Positions 42,188 to 50,760 of a stretch of 64,000 bases of DNA are shown piece by piece. Numbering within the stretch: the first letter of the stretch is position 1; every line of letters starts with the position of its first letter. The notes below the pieces were generated by a model. That model was not told where the DNA came from and did no database searches. It saw nothing but the letters and a program-made list of their open reading frames with translations. The translations under genes and the position numbers were made by a program. The stretch comes from JAUSIK01 sp964362915 (lineage in GTDB: Archaea; Nanobdellota; Nanobdellia; Pacearchaeales; GW2011-AR1), in NCBI GenBank assembly GCA_964362915.1, contig CAYIGH010000003.1, positions 1 through 64,000 on the forward strand, given 5' to 3'.

Positions 42188-45076
42188 TCAAGGAATAGGC
42201 CATGTATCGCAAAGCGAGCATCCGCACCCGCACGTGTAATAGGTAGTGACAACACATGCGGATTCGACAATGGCAAATTCATCAGTAGGATCAGCATCTC
42301 CAACTCCCTGTTCTTTGGTCTCATGACGCAGGTAAGGAAGCGCTCTGCAATACTGATCATTTCCTTCATCACGCTCGCAATTAGTCTGCTGACAGGATGC
42401 TCTTGGATTACATGGACCAAAAGTCCCTTCTGCTGCACGCTTAGGACATTCTACATTCACAAGATAGGCCTCATTACTCTTTTTTCCAGCCTCAAAACAT
42501 GGTTCACCATGATCTAGTGGAAAGAGTCTCCAAGGAACTGCTACTTCAACAGCATCTACACTTGTCCTTCTTCTATCATCGCAAACACTATCATCACTAC
42601 TCATCGGAGGTCGAGGGTCTTGAGGCGGCGGATCATCATCATCATCACCTGGCGGCGTATAAGGAATTTGCTTTGGTGGTACCCTGAAGTCTCCACCACT
42701 CTTACTCCCCCATTTCTGTATTTCACTATCACTTTTAAGACCAACTTCAAATCTTGGCGGACCATCTGGAGAACCACCAGGAAAAAAATCCTCAGGACTA
42801 AACTTTCCTCTTCCAAATTGCTTTAGTACAGCCTTGAACCCTTCTTCGTCTTTTTTCCACAAAAGATTTTCAAGAATCGCATTTGCCCCCCCAATAGTGA
42901 GATCATTTTCACCTAATCTTTTTCTGAGATAATCAAGAATCTCACCACTGACTGCAGGATCAGGACTATTAAGAGCCTTCCGCATATTCCAAAACACTGT
43001 TTTAAGATTGCTAGTAACATCCACGCCATATTCTTTATTGAATTTCTCCGCAATTTCCAACATAAGATCACCGGTATGTGCCTGTGCCATGGTAAGTGCC
43101 TTATTAGCGGCCCTTTCAACAGCACCCTGCATGTCGGAAAGTTGTTTTGTTCTTTGAGCAAGGTCTGTCTGAACCCCAACTAAAGAATTAACTGCTTCAC
43201 TCAATTTCTCTCCCAAATCTCTAGGAGGGGGATTGGGATTCTCCAGAGATTTCTCCAAGTTCTCCAGCAATGACTTGTAAGTGTTAATCTCTTCTATTTT
43301 AGTTTTCAGAGTTTCTTCCATCCTACTCAGAAGTTCTTTTGCTTCAGGCAAAGTACTATATTCACCAGGTCCAACAGGTTTATTAATAGACTCTACTATA
43401 AAACTTTTGGCATCTTCAAGGTGTTCAAGTGCCTCAGGAATATGCTCATGAACAGCTGTGCTTACAGCCGCCTTTGCAGCTTCAGTATTTCCTGCTCCTA
43501 CAAAAGCATCAGCATCAGTGACACTTACAGCAGCATTTCCAAGACTCACGAGTCCATCGCGCACCGAACCTAGAGTATTCCCTACAGGATGATACGTTGC
43601 TTCTAAAGTTCCAAGCGCTGCCGCCAGTTGCTTCAGAACCTGCTGTTCCTCAGGAGTAAACTTATTCGGATCCCTATAAAAATCCTCCACGAGAGCCTTT
43701 GCTTTCTTAAACACCTCCTGCGCACTGCGTCTAAGCCCCTCACTACCAATGCTTGAGGCAAGAACAAGACTGTTTGCAGTTAATGTTGCCGTAGTCATAT
43801 GCGTAATAGTCTCGACAAAAGCAAAATCATAAACGGGCTTTGCCAGAAGTCCTGCAAGAGCAAGCTCCCCAATAACAGCCACTGTTATTGCCAGAGGTGA
43901 AGTCAATATAATCGCTCCTGTTGTAATAAGTTCTTTGATTAAAGTAGCATCACCGACAATAACAGCCACACCCCCCTCACTTTTCAATACAATAACCCCA
44001 GCTACTGCGCCTGCCGCAAGCGCAGGATCTCTTACAGGCAGTGAAATGCCAGATTCTGTAACAAAAGTCCCAATATCTTGTGGTTTCTCAGCAGGTCTCC
44101 ATTCAGGAACCCACCCTGCTCTTTGCCCGAAATCCGTGTCTTCTTGATCCTTAAGCGGCCCATCATAAACATTCCCTATTTTCTTTGTACCATCATGAGA
44201 CAGAATATCGCCATTTTTTGCAATACTTCCGTCAGGATTACGGAAATTGCAATTCAATATCCCAGGACACTCCCAAACACTAACAAATCCCTGAAAAAGT
44301 CTGACATGATACCCAGGAAACGTTCTATCAAGATCATGATACGCCTTCAAATACTCCTGCATAACAAAAATAGAAAAGGCCTCCAGACTAAGATCATTAA
44401 AAACAGAATCCCGAGGAAAAGAATCAGCAGGAGCATTAGCTAAAAACTGAATTCCTCGAAGAGCATCAGGATCATTCACAATGTCTTGAAGAGCATCAGG
44501 ATCATTCACAATATAAGCAATCTCTATCTCGCCCTCTTGAGATTCAGGAATAAAGCATTGAACAGGAGGCTGCCCTCTGCCATGAGTTGTTTCATCATTA
44601 TCATTAGCATCAGAACATTTAGGATCATCTAAATCAATTAAGCCATTATTATCATTATCATGAGTATCAGAACATTCAGGAGGAGTAAAATCAGGATCAA
44701 TAACCTTGGGATCAGGAGGAGCAGGACCTCCCTGAAATAAATATCTCAGAAGAGAAACACCATCAGTTATATCTATTTTATTGTCACTATTAACATCAGC
44801 TGTCCTTGGACATTGAAGCCTCTTCCCATCCTGATTATTAAATAAATACTGGAGAATAAACACCGCATCACTAATATCCATTCTTTCATCATCATTCACA
44901 TCTCCTCGTATATAAGGCCGGGTCAATTTCGTAAGAAATCTTTCTATTTCATCATCAGTAAGAGGAACAATATCCTCTTCTTCATCATCAGCAGCAACTC
45001 TCGGAATCTCTGAAAAGACCAGCAAAACTACAAAAAATACAAAATAACATTTAATAAACATCGCCTTCTTTTTCAT
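42188..45076 (-). CDS. Large secreted dockerin protein C
   Basis: 962 residues. Signal peptide (1-29, ending PRVAA), acidic linker, dockerin module at about 56-118 with loops DVNDDERMDISD and DVNSDNKIDITD, an extra Asp/Asn calcium-like segment (DNDNNGLIDLDD), a hydrophobic stretch at about 355-425 that may be membrane-inserting, a long coiled-coil part (about 430-700) and a Cys-rich C-terminus (CGCGCSLC). Residues VNDPDAL occur twice in tandem from a 27-base repeat at about 44461-44514. Function unknown; it is less AT-rich than its neighbours. Confidence 0.78.
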   Translation of the reverse strand: MKKKAMFIKCYFVFFVVLLVFSEIPRVAADDEEEDIVPLTDDEIERFLTKLTRPYIRGDVNDDERMDISDAVFILQYLFNNQDGKRLQCPRTADVNSDNKIDITDGVSLLRYLFQGGPAPPDPKVIDPDFTPPECSDTHDNDNNGLIDLDDPKCSDANDNDETTHGRGQPPVQCFIPESQEGEIEIAYIVNDPDALQDIVNDPDALRGIQFLANAPADSFPRDSVFNDLSLEAFSIFVMQEYLKAYHDLDRTFPGYHVRLFQGFVSVWECPGILNCNFRNPDGSIAKNGDILSHDGTKKIGNVYDGPLKDQEDTDFGQRAGWVPEWRPAEKPQDIGTFVTESGISLPVRDPALAAGAVAGVIVLKSEGGVAVIVGDATLIKELITTGAIILTSPLAITVAVIGELALAGLLAKPVYDFAFVETITHMTTATLTANSLVLASSIGSEGLRRSAQEVFKKAKALVEDFYRDPNKFTPEEQQVLKQLAAALGTLEATYHPVGNTLGSVRDGLVSLGNAAVSVTDADAFVGAGNTEAAKAAVSTAVHEHIPEALEHLEDAKSFIVESINKPVGPGEYSTLPEAKELLSRMEETLKTKIEEINTYKSLLENLEKSLENPNPPPRDLGEKLSEAVNSLVGVQTDLAQRTKQLSDMQGAVERAANKALTMAQAHTGDLMLEIAEKFNKEYGVDVTSNLKTVFWNMRKALNSPDPAVSGEILDYLRKRLGENDLTIGGANAILENLLWKKDEEGFKAVLKQFGRGKFSPEDFFPGGSPDGPPRFEVGLKSDSEIQKWGSKSGGDFRVPPKQIPYTPPGDDDDDPPPQDPRPPMSSDDSVCDDRRRTSVDAVEVAVPWRLFPLDHGEPCFEAGKKSNEAYLVNVECPKRAAEGTFGPCNPRASCQQTNCERDEGNDQYCRALPYLRHETKEQGVGDADPTDEFAIVESACVVTTYYTCGCGCSLCDTWPIP

Positions 45077-45128
45077 TCATTTAACAACAAATCTATTATT
45101 TTAAACATTTCGCATGTCCTTAAATAAT

Positions 45129-46328
45129 CTATTTCGGCACAATAGCAGCACTGCTATATTCTTTAATCAACTTAGAAGCTAATTTCTTAACGTTCTCTAG
45201 TTTAACTTCTCTTATTTTCTCCTCGTGCTCGTAATAATCCTCTGCTTTCCCTGACAATTCAGAAAAAACAAGCTGATTCATAACATTTATACTCTCCTCG
45301 CTTACTACTTTCTTTAATCCTATCACTCTCTCCTTAGCTTGTTCCAAATCTTTTTCTTTCATGTTCTTCACATTATCAAACTCTTCCAAAATCAGTCTTT
45401 TAACCTCTCCAACTTTATCTTTCATAGTTCCAACATAAATTGTATAAAAAGAATAACTTTTCTCGCAGTCTATAGAACTCGTTACTGCATAAGCCAAGCC
45501 TCTTTTTTCTCTTATCTCTAAAAACACTCTTGAACTCATTCCATTTGCCAAATAAGCATCTAAAACCTCCAAGTCAAAAGAATCCTTTTCACTTGGCAAT
45601 GGCGCATGCATGGCAAAAATAAAATGGGCTTGATCAATGCCGTCTCGTTCCTCTATGCTCTCTCCATTTCTCCTTTTAATATTAAATCCTCCCATCTTTC
45701 TTCCCTTTTTCTGAAATTTTCTTTCAAGATAATCACAAATCTCATTAAAATCTGCATTTCCTACAATTGTAACAATATAATTTTCAGGATTATACATATT
45801 ATCAAAATAATCAGCAACAAAATCCCTATTTAAAGAAGAAACTGTCTTGCTATTTCCTATTACTAATTCTCCGAAGGGCTTTTCAAACAAATTCTTTTCA
45901 ATCTGCTCAAAAACAGCTCTTTTAGGATCATCATGATACATCTTTATCTCTTCTAAAATAACTTTCTTTTCTTTTTCAAATTTTTCTTTTTCAAATTTAG
46001 GATTGTTTAACATATCACATAAAATATCCAATCCTGCAAAAATATGCTCACTTGGCAATTTAAACCAATAGCTTGTTATTTCATGAGATGTGAAAGCATT
46101 CAATATTCCTCCTTTTTTTTCTATTTCCTTAGAAATGTCTTCATGGGTTCTCGTTTTAGTCCCTGTAAATAAAAGATGTTCAATAACATGTGCTATGCCC
46201 TTTATCTCGCTCTTTTCATGAGCTGCTCCAAACTTATTCGTAATACTTAAGCTGACAATTCCCAAATCTCTCTTTTCCATCAAAACAGTCATCCCGTTCT
46301 TTAATTTCTTCTTAAAAAAGTTCTTCAT
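45129..46328 (-). CDS. M16-family zinc peptidase
   Basis: 399 residues from the ATG at 46328. The inverted zinc motif HxxEH is HVIEH (47-51), and the third ligand is the Glu in ILEEIKMYHDDP. Single-module M16 protease, like the bacterial/archaeal processing peptidase homologues that act as dimers. No signal peptide. Acts on peptides; the substrate is not known. Confidence 0.9.
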   Translation of the reverse strand: MKNFFKKKLKNGMTVLMEKRDLGIVSLSITNKFGAAHEKSEIKGIAHVIEHLLFTGTKTRTHEDISKEIEKKGGILNAFTSHEITSYWFKLPSEHIFAGLDILCDMLNNPKFEKEKFEKEKKVILEEIKMYHDDPKRAVFEQIEKNLFEKPFGELVIGNSKTVSSLNRDFVADYFDNMYNPENYIVTIVGNADFNEICDYLERKFQKKGRKMGGFNIKRRNGESIEERDGIDQAHFIFAMHAPLPSEKDSFDLEVLDAYLANGMSSRVFLEIREKRGLAYAVTSSIDCEKSYSFYTIYVGTMKDKVGEVKRLILEEFDNVKNMKEKDLEQAKERVIGLKKVVSEESINVMNQLVFSELSGKAEDYYEHEEKIREVKLENVKKLASKLIKEYSSAAIVPK

Positions 46329-46378
46329 GTACAAAATAAAAAAATAGGAGCCTTAATAAACTTTATCCAACATAAGTT

Positions 46379-46489
46379 ATGATGCCTAAACAAAGAATTT
46401 CTAAGTTAGAAATAGTTGGTTGGATAATTGGCCTTATAGCTATTGCCGTATTAATTTTTGGCATAATTAGAGAATTATTCTTAAAATAA
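46379..46489 (+). CDS. Tiny one-TM protein (36 aa)
   Basis: Frame MMPKQRISKLEIVGW followed by one hydrophobic helix ending IIRELFLK. The basic start and clean helix are typical of real small archaeal membrane proteins. Divergent from the M16 gene. Function unknown. Confidence 0.4.
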   Translation: MMPKQRISKLEIVGWIIGLIAIAVLIFGIIRELFLK

Positions 46490-46558
46490 AAAATAAAAAT
46501 TAGTAACCAAAATCTAAGGGGGGAATAAATTTTTAACTATCTGACTCTAAACTAATTC

Positions 46559-47467
46559 ATGCCAATCAATGCAAGCTACGAATATTTCAATGCGGAAAAG
46601 ATATACTTACAAGCTAAGACCATAGAAGATAAAATAATCGCTCTAGAAGAAATGATTAAAGCATCGCCCAAACATAAAGGAAGCGAAAATCTTCTGGCAG
46701 AATTAAAAACAAGATTAAAAAAATTAAAAGAAAAACAAGAAAAAGCCAAAAAATCAGGAAAAACAACTAAAAAGTCAATAAGAAAAGAACATTTTCAATG
46801 TGTTCTTCTAGGACTGCCAAATTCAGGTAAATCCTCTTTACTCGCTAAACTAACAAATGCTCAGCCAAAAATCTCTCCTTATCCATTCACGACTTCAAAG
46901 CCAGAATTAGGAACTATGGATTACCAAAAAGTAAAAGCACAGATAGTAGATCTCCCTTCTATAGGGTCAGCAGCTCTCGATCAAGGTCTTATAAACACGG
47001 CAGACTGCATTATCATAGTAATAGAAACCCTCTCAGACCTAGAAAAAATCTCCCCATATTTAAAAAAAGCACAGGGCTCGCAGATTATAGTAATAAACAA
47101 ATCAGACCTTCTTTCAAATGAAGAGCAAAGAAAACTAGAAGCAACAATAAAAAGCAAAAAATTAAACGCAATATTAATCTCCTCAATTACAAATTATAAC
47201 ATAGAACAATTAAAAGAAAAAATCTTTCAGCAAATGCATGTTATACGCATATACACAAAAGAGCCAAGAAAATCTCCGACAAATGACCCTATTGTTCTAA
47301 AAGAAAATTCAACAGTAAAAGATATAGCAGAATCGATTCTAAAGGGCTTTTCAAATAAAATAAAAGAAACCAGTATTACTGGCCCATCCTCAAAATTTCC
47401 AAACCAAAAAGTCGGCCTCTCTCATATCCTCAAAGACAAAGATATTGTAGAATTCCACACCAGATAA
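46559..47467 (+). CDS. TGS-domain GTPase (DRG/Obg-like)
   Basis: 302 residues. An N-terminal helical region (1-75, Lys-rich), the G domain with G1 GLPNSGKSS (85-93), switch I PYPFTTSKPELG, G3-position VDLPSIG (variant of DxPG) and G4 NKSD, then a C-terminal TGS domain. DRG-type GTPases associate with ribosomes. It is shorter than usual DRG proteins because the S5D2-like insert appears missing. Confidence 0.87.
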   Translation: MPINASYEYFNAEKIYLQAKTIEDKIIALEEMIKASPKHKGSENLLAELKTRLKKLKEKQEKAKKSGKTTKKSIRKEHFQCVLLGLPNSGKSSLLAKLTNAQPKISPYPFTTSKPELGTMDYQKVKAQIVDLPSIGSAALDQGLINTADCIIIVIETLSDLEKISPYLKKAQGSQIIVINKSDLLSNEEQRKLEATIKSKKLNAILISSITNYNIEQLKEKIFQQMHVIRIYTKEPRKSPTNDPIVLKENSTVKDIAESILKGFSNKIKETSITGPSSKFPNQKVGLSHILKDKDIVEFHTR

Positions 47468-47469
47468 AA

Positions 47470-47509
47470 AAGTATTTAAAAATATACTTACAAAATAGAA
47501 ATATTTAAA
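47470..47509 (+). promoter_or_regulatory. Promoter region of the second VapBC pair
   Basis: Inverted repeat AAGTAT (47470-47475) and ATACTT (47484-47489), then TATA box ATATTTAAA at 47501-47509, 24 bases before the ATG at 47533. The inverted repeat lies just upstream of the TATA box and could bind the ribbon-helix-helix antitoxin. Confidence 0.45.
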
Positions 47510-47532
47510 TAATCCTAAAATGTAAATATATA

Positions 47533-47778
47533 ATGGCAGGCACAACAATTACAATAAATATCGAAACAGAAGTGCTAAATAAATTAAGAGAATTAGCTCT
47601 TGCTAAAAAACAAAAAAAAGGATTTTTGGGAAAAGTGATTAGTGAAGCAACAAAAGAATATTTAAAAGAAAAAGAGCAGGAAGAAATAGCGAAAAGGCAG
47701 CTGGAAAAAATGGAAACTGGATATAAAATGGGTAAAATATTAATAAAACATCGAGATGAGCTGTATGACAGAAAATAA
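47533..47778 (+). CDS. Ribbon-helix-helix antitoxin (VapB-like)
   Basis: 81 residues. TTITINIETEVLNKLRELA is the beta strand and first helix of a CopG-type ribbon-helix-helix domain; the Glu/Lys-rich C-terminal helix would wrap the toxin. The stop lies 23 bases inside the PIN gene. Confidence 0.8.
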   Translation: MAGTTITINIETEVLNKLRELALAKKQKKGFLGKVISEATKEYLKEKEQEEIAKRQLEKMETGYKMGKILIKHRDELYDRK

Positions 47779-48208
47779 AGAAATTGAATTATTAGATAGC
47801 AATATTCTTATTTATGCTTACGATTCTAGCGAAAAAGAAAAACATGCCATCTCTAAAAACTTACTTGCTAATTGTTGGAAAAGAAAAAAAAGTTACGCCC
47901 TCTCTGTACAAAATCTTTCTGAATTATTTGTAGTAACAACAAAAAAAATTACTTCTCCGGTCAAACCAGATGAAATGAAAAAGAACATTCAAGATATTAC
48001 TTCTTTTTCTAATTTCACTATTTTAACAATAAATAAAAATAATATTTTAAGTGCTATAGAAATTTCTTCAGAGCATAACATTTCTTATTGGGATGCGCTT
48101 ATCGCTTCTGTTATGAAAGAAAACCATGTTTATAGTATTATTACAGAAAATGATAAAGACTTTAAGAAAATTCCTTGGTTAAAAGTTACTAATCCTTTTA
48201 TTAAATAA
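47756..48208 (+). CDS. VapC-type PIN-domain toxin
   Basis: 150 residues. PIN acids: ELLDSNILIYAYD (Asp), VQNLSELFVV (Glu), NISYWDALIASV (Asp) and TENDKDF (Asp). An RNase toxin of the VapC type, paired with the overlapping antitoxin. An ATG nine bases further in (47765) is an equally good start. Confidence 0.85.
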   Translation: MSCMTENKEIELLDSNILIYAYDSSEKEKHAISKNLLANCWKRKKSYALSVQNLSELFVVTTKKITSPVKPDEMKKNIQDITSFSNFTILTINKNNILSAIEISSEHNISYWDALIASVMKENHVYSIITENDKDFKKIPWLKVTNPFIK

Positions 48209-48225
48209 AAATTAAATAGCCAATA

Positions 48226-50400
48226 TCAGCAAATTACCTCTATATATCCCTCGCTATTTACCCTTCCATTTTGTCCATCTTGAGCATTGCCCTTAACTCG
48301 CTCCCATAATTGTTCTATAGATTTTTTTCTCTGTGGATAGCATTTGCATTTAGGCTCACCAATAAGTTTTACTCTTTCGGGATTTACTATTTCAGAAGGA
48401 TCACTTTCACCTTGACTCTTAATATGAATTCCCTCCAATTCGCATACCCATCGATTTAAAGCCACTTGTAATTGCGGATTTGTCTGGCCAACATCTACTT
48501 CAATAACTCTAGAATGAGCATCCTCAACAACAGCAAAAATAGACGCTTTATATTCATCTAAACTAGAAGGAGGAATCCCGCTCTGAAACCCTCCTGGAAA
48601 CCCTCCTACAGGAGGAATTAAAAATGCTTTTAAAGGGATATGCTTCCCGGGATGAGTAAACCAAACAATCTTCGGACTTCCTATATTCTCCTCTCCTTCT
48701 ACTAAATATTTCTTAATATCAAAACTCCCTTTGCCCCCAGACATAGGAAGGTTTTTTTGTTCTTTGCGATTATTCTGGCAAAATTTATCTTTTTCATACC
48801 AACATGACACAAAGCCAGAGAGCTGAGGGAATCGCGGATCATTACGAATCTTCTCCTCAGTATTCTCATCTACCGTTCTCGATCTTGATAAAAGGGAATT
48901 ATAATCAAGCAGCTCCATCTGGCGAAGACTTTTTTCTTGCTTAACCTCACTTTCCTTATGCATATAACTATCAAAATTCTCTAAATCAACCATATCTTCA
49001 TCCGAACTATCCTTTACAAAACCAACATATCTGCTTTCTTTAATATCAATAAGGAGGGCATCCCCGCCGGCATTTTCTTTTCTAATTTTAGAAGTAGATG
49101 TCCTCTTAATAAACTCAAACTCCTTACATTCTTCAGGATTGCTGTTTTTTTCAAGCTCAGCTACAATAAATGCCCCATAAGTAACAAAATAAGAACCATC
49201 GGGTTTAGTCTCCTCTTCTTTAAAGCTAACATCTGTTCCCTTGCTCCATCCCTGGACTAATCCAAGGGGCTTATTCATATTATGAAATTTATCTTTTGCA
49301 GAAGGTATTGCAAAATTTCCTTTACCAATACTTATTAATCTCTGATTCCGTATACTAAGTTGCGCTTCTGTTAAAAAAAGCTCTGGTTTATCAAAACCCT
49401 TAGGAATCTTATCATCTTTCCCCCTTAAGATTTTCATAGAGACAACATTACAAGGGCTTTTCCCTTTGCACATAGGGGGCGTTACAGAATTATCACATAC
49501 TTCATTTTCTTTCCATTCAATATCTGTAGCTTTATGTCCTACATAATATTTCGCACATGTACCATCATACTTGACCAAATCATCACTTTCACATTCGCTT
49601 TTGACCGTTTGTGCGCATGTTGTTTCCCCATTAGAGCAGGTTATTGAACAACATGCACTCGGCACTTGTGATATGCCACTATCTCCATCTCCTGGCGGAA
49701 ATAAACCTAAAAGATGCATAGAATTCGCAATAGTTACTTTCAAAAAACTTTCAGCCTTGGTCCCAATTCCATCCTCACACATTGCCTTTAGCAAATAGTC
49801 TCTTCCAACCTGTAATCCAAATGATTCATCAATAACAACCCCATAAGGATTAAGAAGAAATACTTCAGAATTAACGCTTCCAGCTTCACTAAGAATAATC
49901 TCTTCTCCTCCATTCAATAAAAAGGCAGAAAGCTTACAATGCTTCATACTTCCTGCTCTTGCTCCAATAAAAATATTTGCAGGAATCTCCAAACTCATCT
50001 CAGGCCGTTCAATATTTTCTCCCTTTTCATTAACATAATCAACATATAAAAATGCAATCTCTAAAGGATTTTCCGAAATAGGTTTATCTTCCCAAGAATA
50101 AAATCCTCTAGGCGCATCACCTCCTCTAAACAAATAATTCAATAAAAAAATAGCATCTGTAATATCTAATCTCTTATTATCGTCCAAATCTCCCCTCTCA
50201 AGACAACTGATATCTCCCGCCCATTTAAACAAATAATTCAATAAAAAAATAGCATCTGTAATGTCTGTTCTTTCATCTCCATTAACATCTCCTCTTCGCC
50301 ACGCCTCTCTATTAGAACAGGATTCCAGTGCAAAGACAAATATACTAAAATATATTATTAAAAAAATAATTGTTAAACTAAACAAAACCCCTTTTTTCAT
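48226..50400 (-). CDS. Secreted dockerin protein D (paralogue of the 30643 protein)
   Basis: 724 residues from the ATG at 50400; an in-frame upstream extension lacks a signal peptide and overlaps the partner gene. Signal peptide 1-24, dockerin at about 36-95 with DVNGDERTDITD and DLDDNKRLDITD. Central Cys segment ACCSITCSNGETTCAQT and C-terminal HIKSQGESD...CKCYPQRK match the 30643 protein closely. 43 bases downstream of the MREYVR gene (50444-50647), so they form one operon. Confidence 0.82.
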   Translation of the reverse strand: MKKGVLFSLTIIFLIIYFSIFVFALESCSNREAWRRGDVNGDERTDITDAIFLLNYLFKWAGDISCLERGDLDDNKRLDITDAIFLLNYLFRGGDAPRGFYSWEDKPISENPLEIAFLYVDYVNEKGENIERPEMSLEIPANIFIGARAGSMKHCKLSAFLLNGGEEIILSEAGSVNSEVFLLNPYGVVIDESFGLQVGRDYLLKAMCEDGIGTKAESFLKVTIANSMHLLGLFPPGDGDSGISQVPSACCSITCSNGETTCAQTVKSECESDDLVKYDGTCAKYYVGHKATDIEWKENEVCDNSVTPPMCKGKSPCNVVSMKILRGKDDKIPKGFDKPELFLTEAQLSIRNQRLISIGKGNFAIPSAKDKFHNMNKPLGLVQGWSKGTDVSFKEEETKPDGSYFVTYGAFIVAELEKNSNPEECKEFEFIKRTSTSKIRKENAGGDALLIDIKESRYVGFVKDSSDEDMVDLENFDSYMHKESEVKQEKSLRQMELLDYNSLLSRSRTVDENTEEKIRNDPRFPQLSGFVSCWYEKDKFCQNNRKEQKNLPMSGGKGSFDIKKYLVEGEENIGSPKIVWFTHPGKHIPLKAFLIPPVGGFPGGFQSGIPPSSLDEYKASIFAVVEDAHSRVIEVDVGQTNPQLQVALNRWVCELEGIHIKSQGESDPSEIVNPERVKLIGEPKCKCYPQRKKSIEQLWERVKGNAQDGQNGRVNSEGYIEVIC

Positions 50401-50443
50401 GAAAAAACTTCGTTGATAAATTATATAAATCTTTAGAAAAGTG

Positions 50444-50647
50444 CTAAAAGAGTCTATATGATCTGCCGTTATTATCAATTATCCTGACCTTTTTGATATC
50501 TAGTTTCCTCAAGGGTTCAGGAAAAATATATTTTTCTTCCCTAGAAGAATAATATCTCTCAGCAAATTCCAATCCAGCAAATCCTGCCACTCCTAAAGCC
50601 GCCAACCCCAACCCTAAAACAATCCAATTCCTAACATATTCTCTCAT
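50444..50647 (-). CDS. MREYVR small membrane protein 1
   Basis: 67 residues. The N-terminus MREYVRNWIVLGLGLAALG and TM helix are nearly identical to those of the protein at 55135-55434; the C-terminus DIKKVRIIDNNGRSYRLF resembles the end of the protein at 33126. The ATG at 50647 is 21 bases from a TATA box in the duplicated divergent promoter, which makes the earlier in-frame ATG (50659) untranscribed. Precedes the dockerin D gene. Confidence 0.6.
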   Translation of the reverse strand: MREYVRNWIVLGLGLAALGVAGFAGLEFAERYYSSREEKYIFPEPLRKLDIKKVRIIDNNGRSYRLF

Positions 50648-50719
50648 GAATAAATACAAAAATCAAGCCATATAAACTTTACTCCAAAATTTTAGAAACA
50701 TAAAAAGCCTTAAATAAGC
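50641..50719. promoter_or_regulatory. Divergent promoter, copy 1 of a duplication
   Basis: Minus-strand TATA (TTTATATGG, 50668-50676) drives the MREYVR gene; plus-strand TATA (CTTAAATAA, 50709-50717) drives the dockerin gene at 50761. The segment matches 55428-55505 at 74 of 78 positions with one gap. Confidence 0.65.
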
Positions 50720-50760
50720 CTGGCTTCTAATAATAAATATAAAAATAATAAAAAGAGAAA

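Noticed and set aside
42158..44443. Antisense and shifted frames within the 962-residue dockerin gene
   Set aside because: The dockerin frame is continuous with signal peptide and modules; the others are shadows without features.
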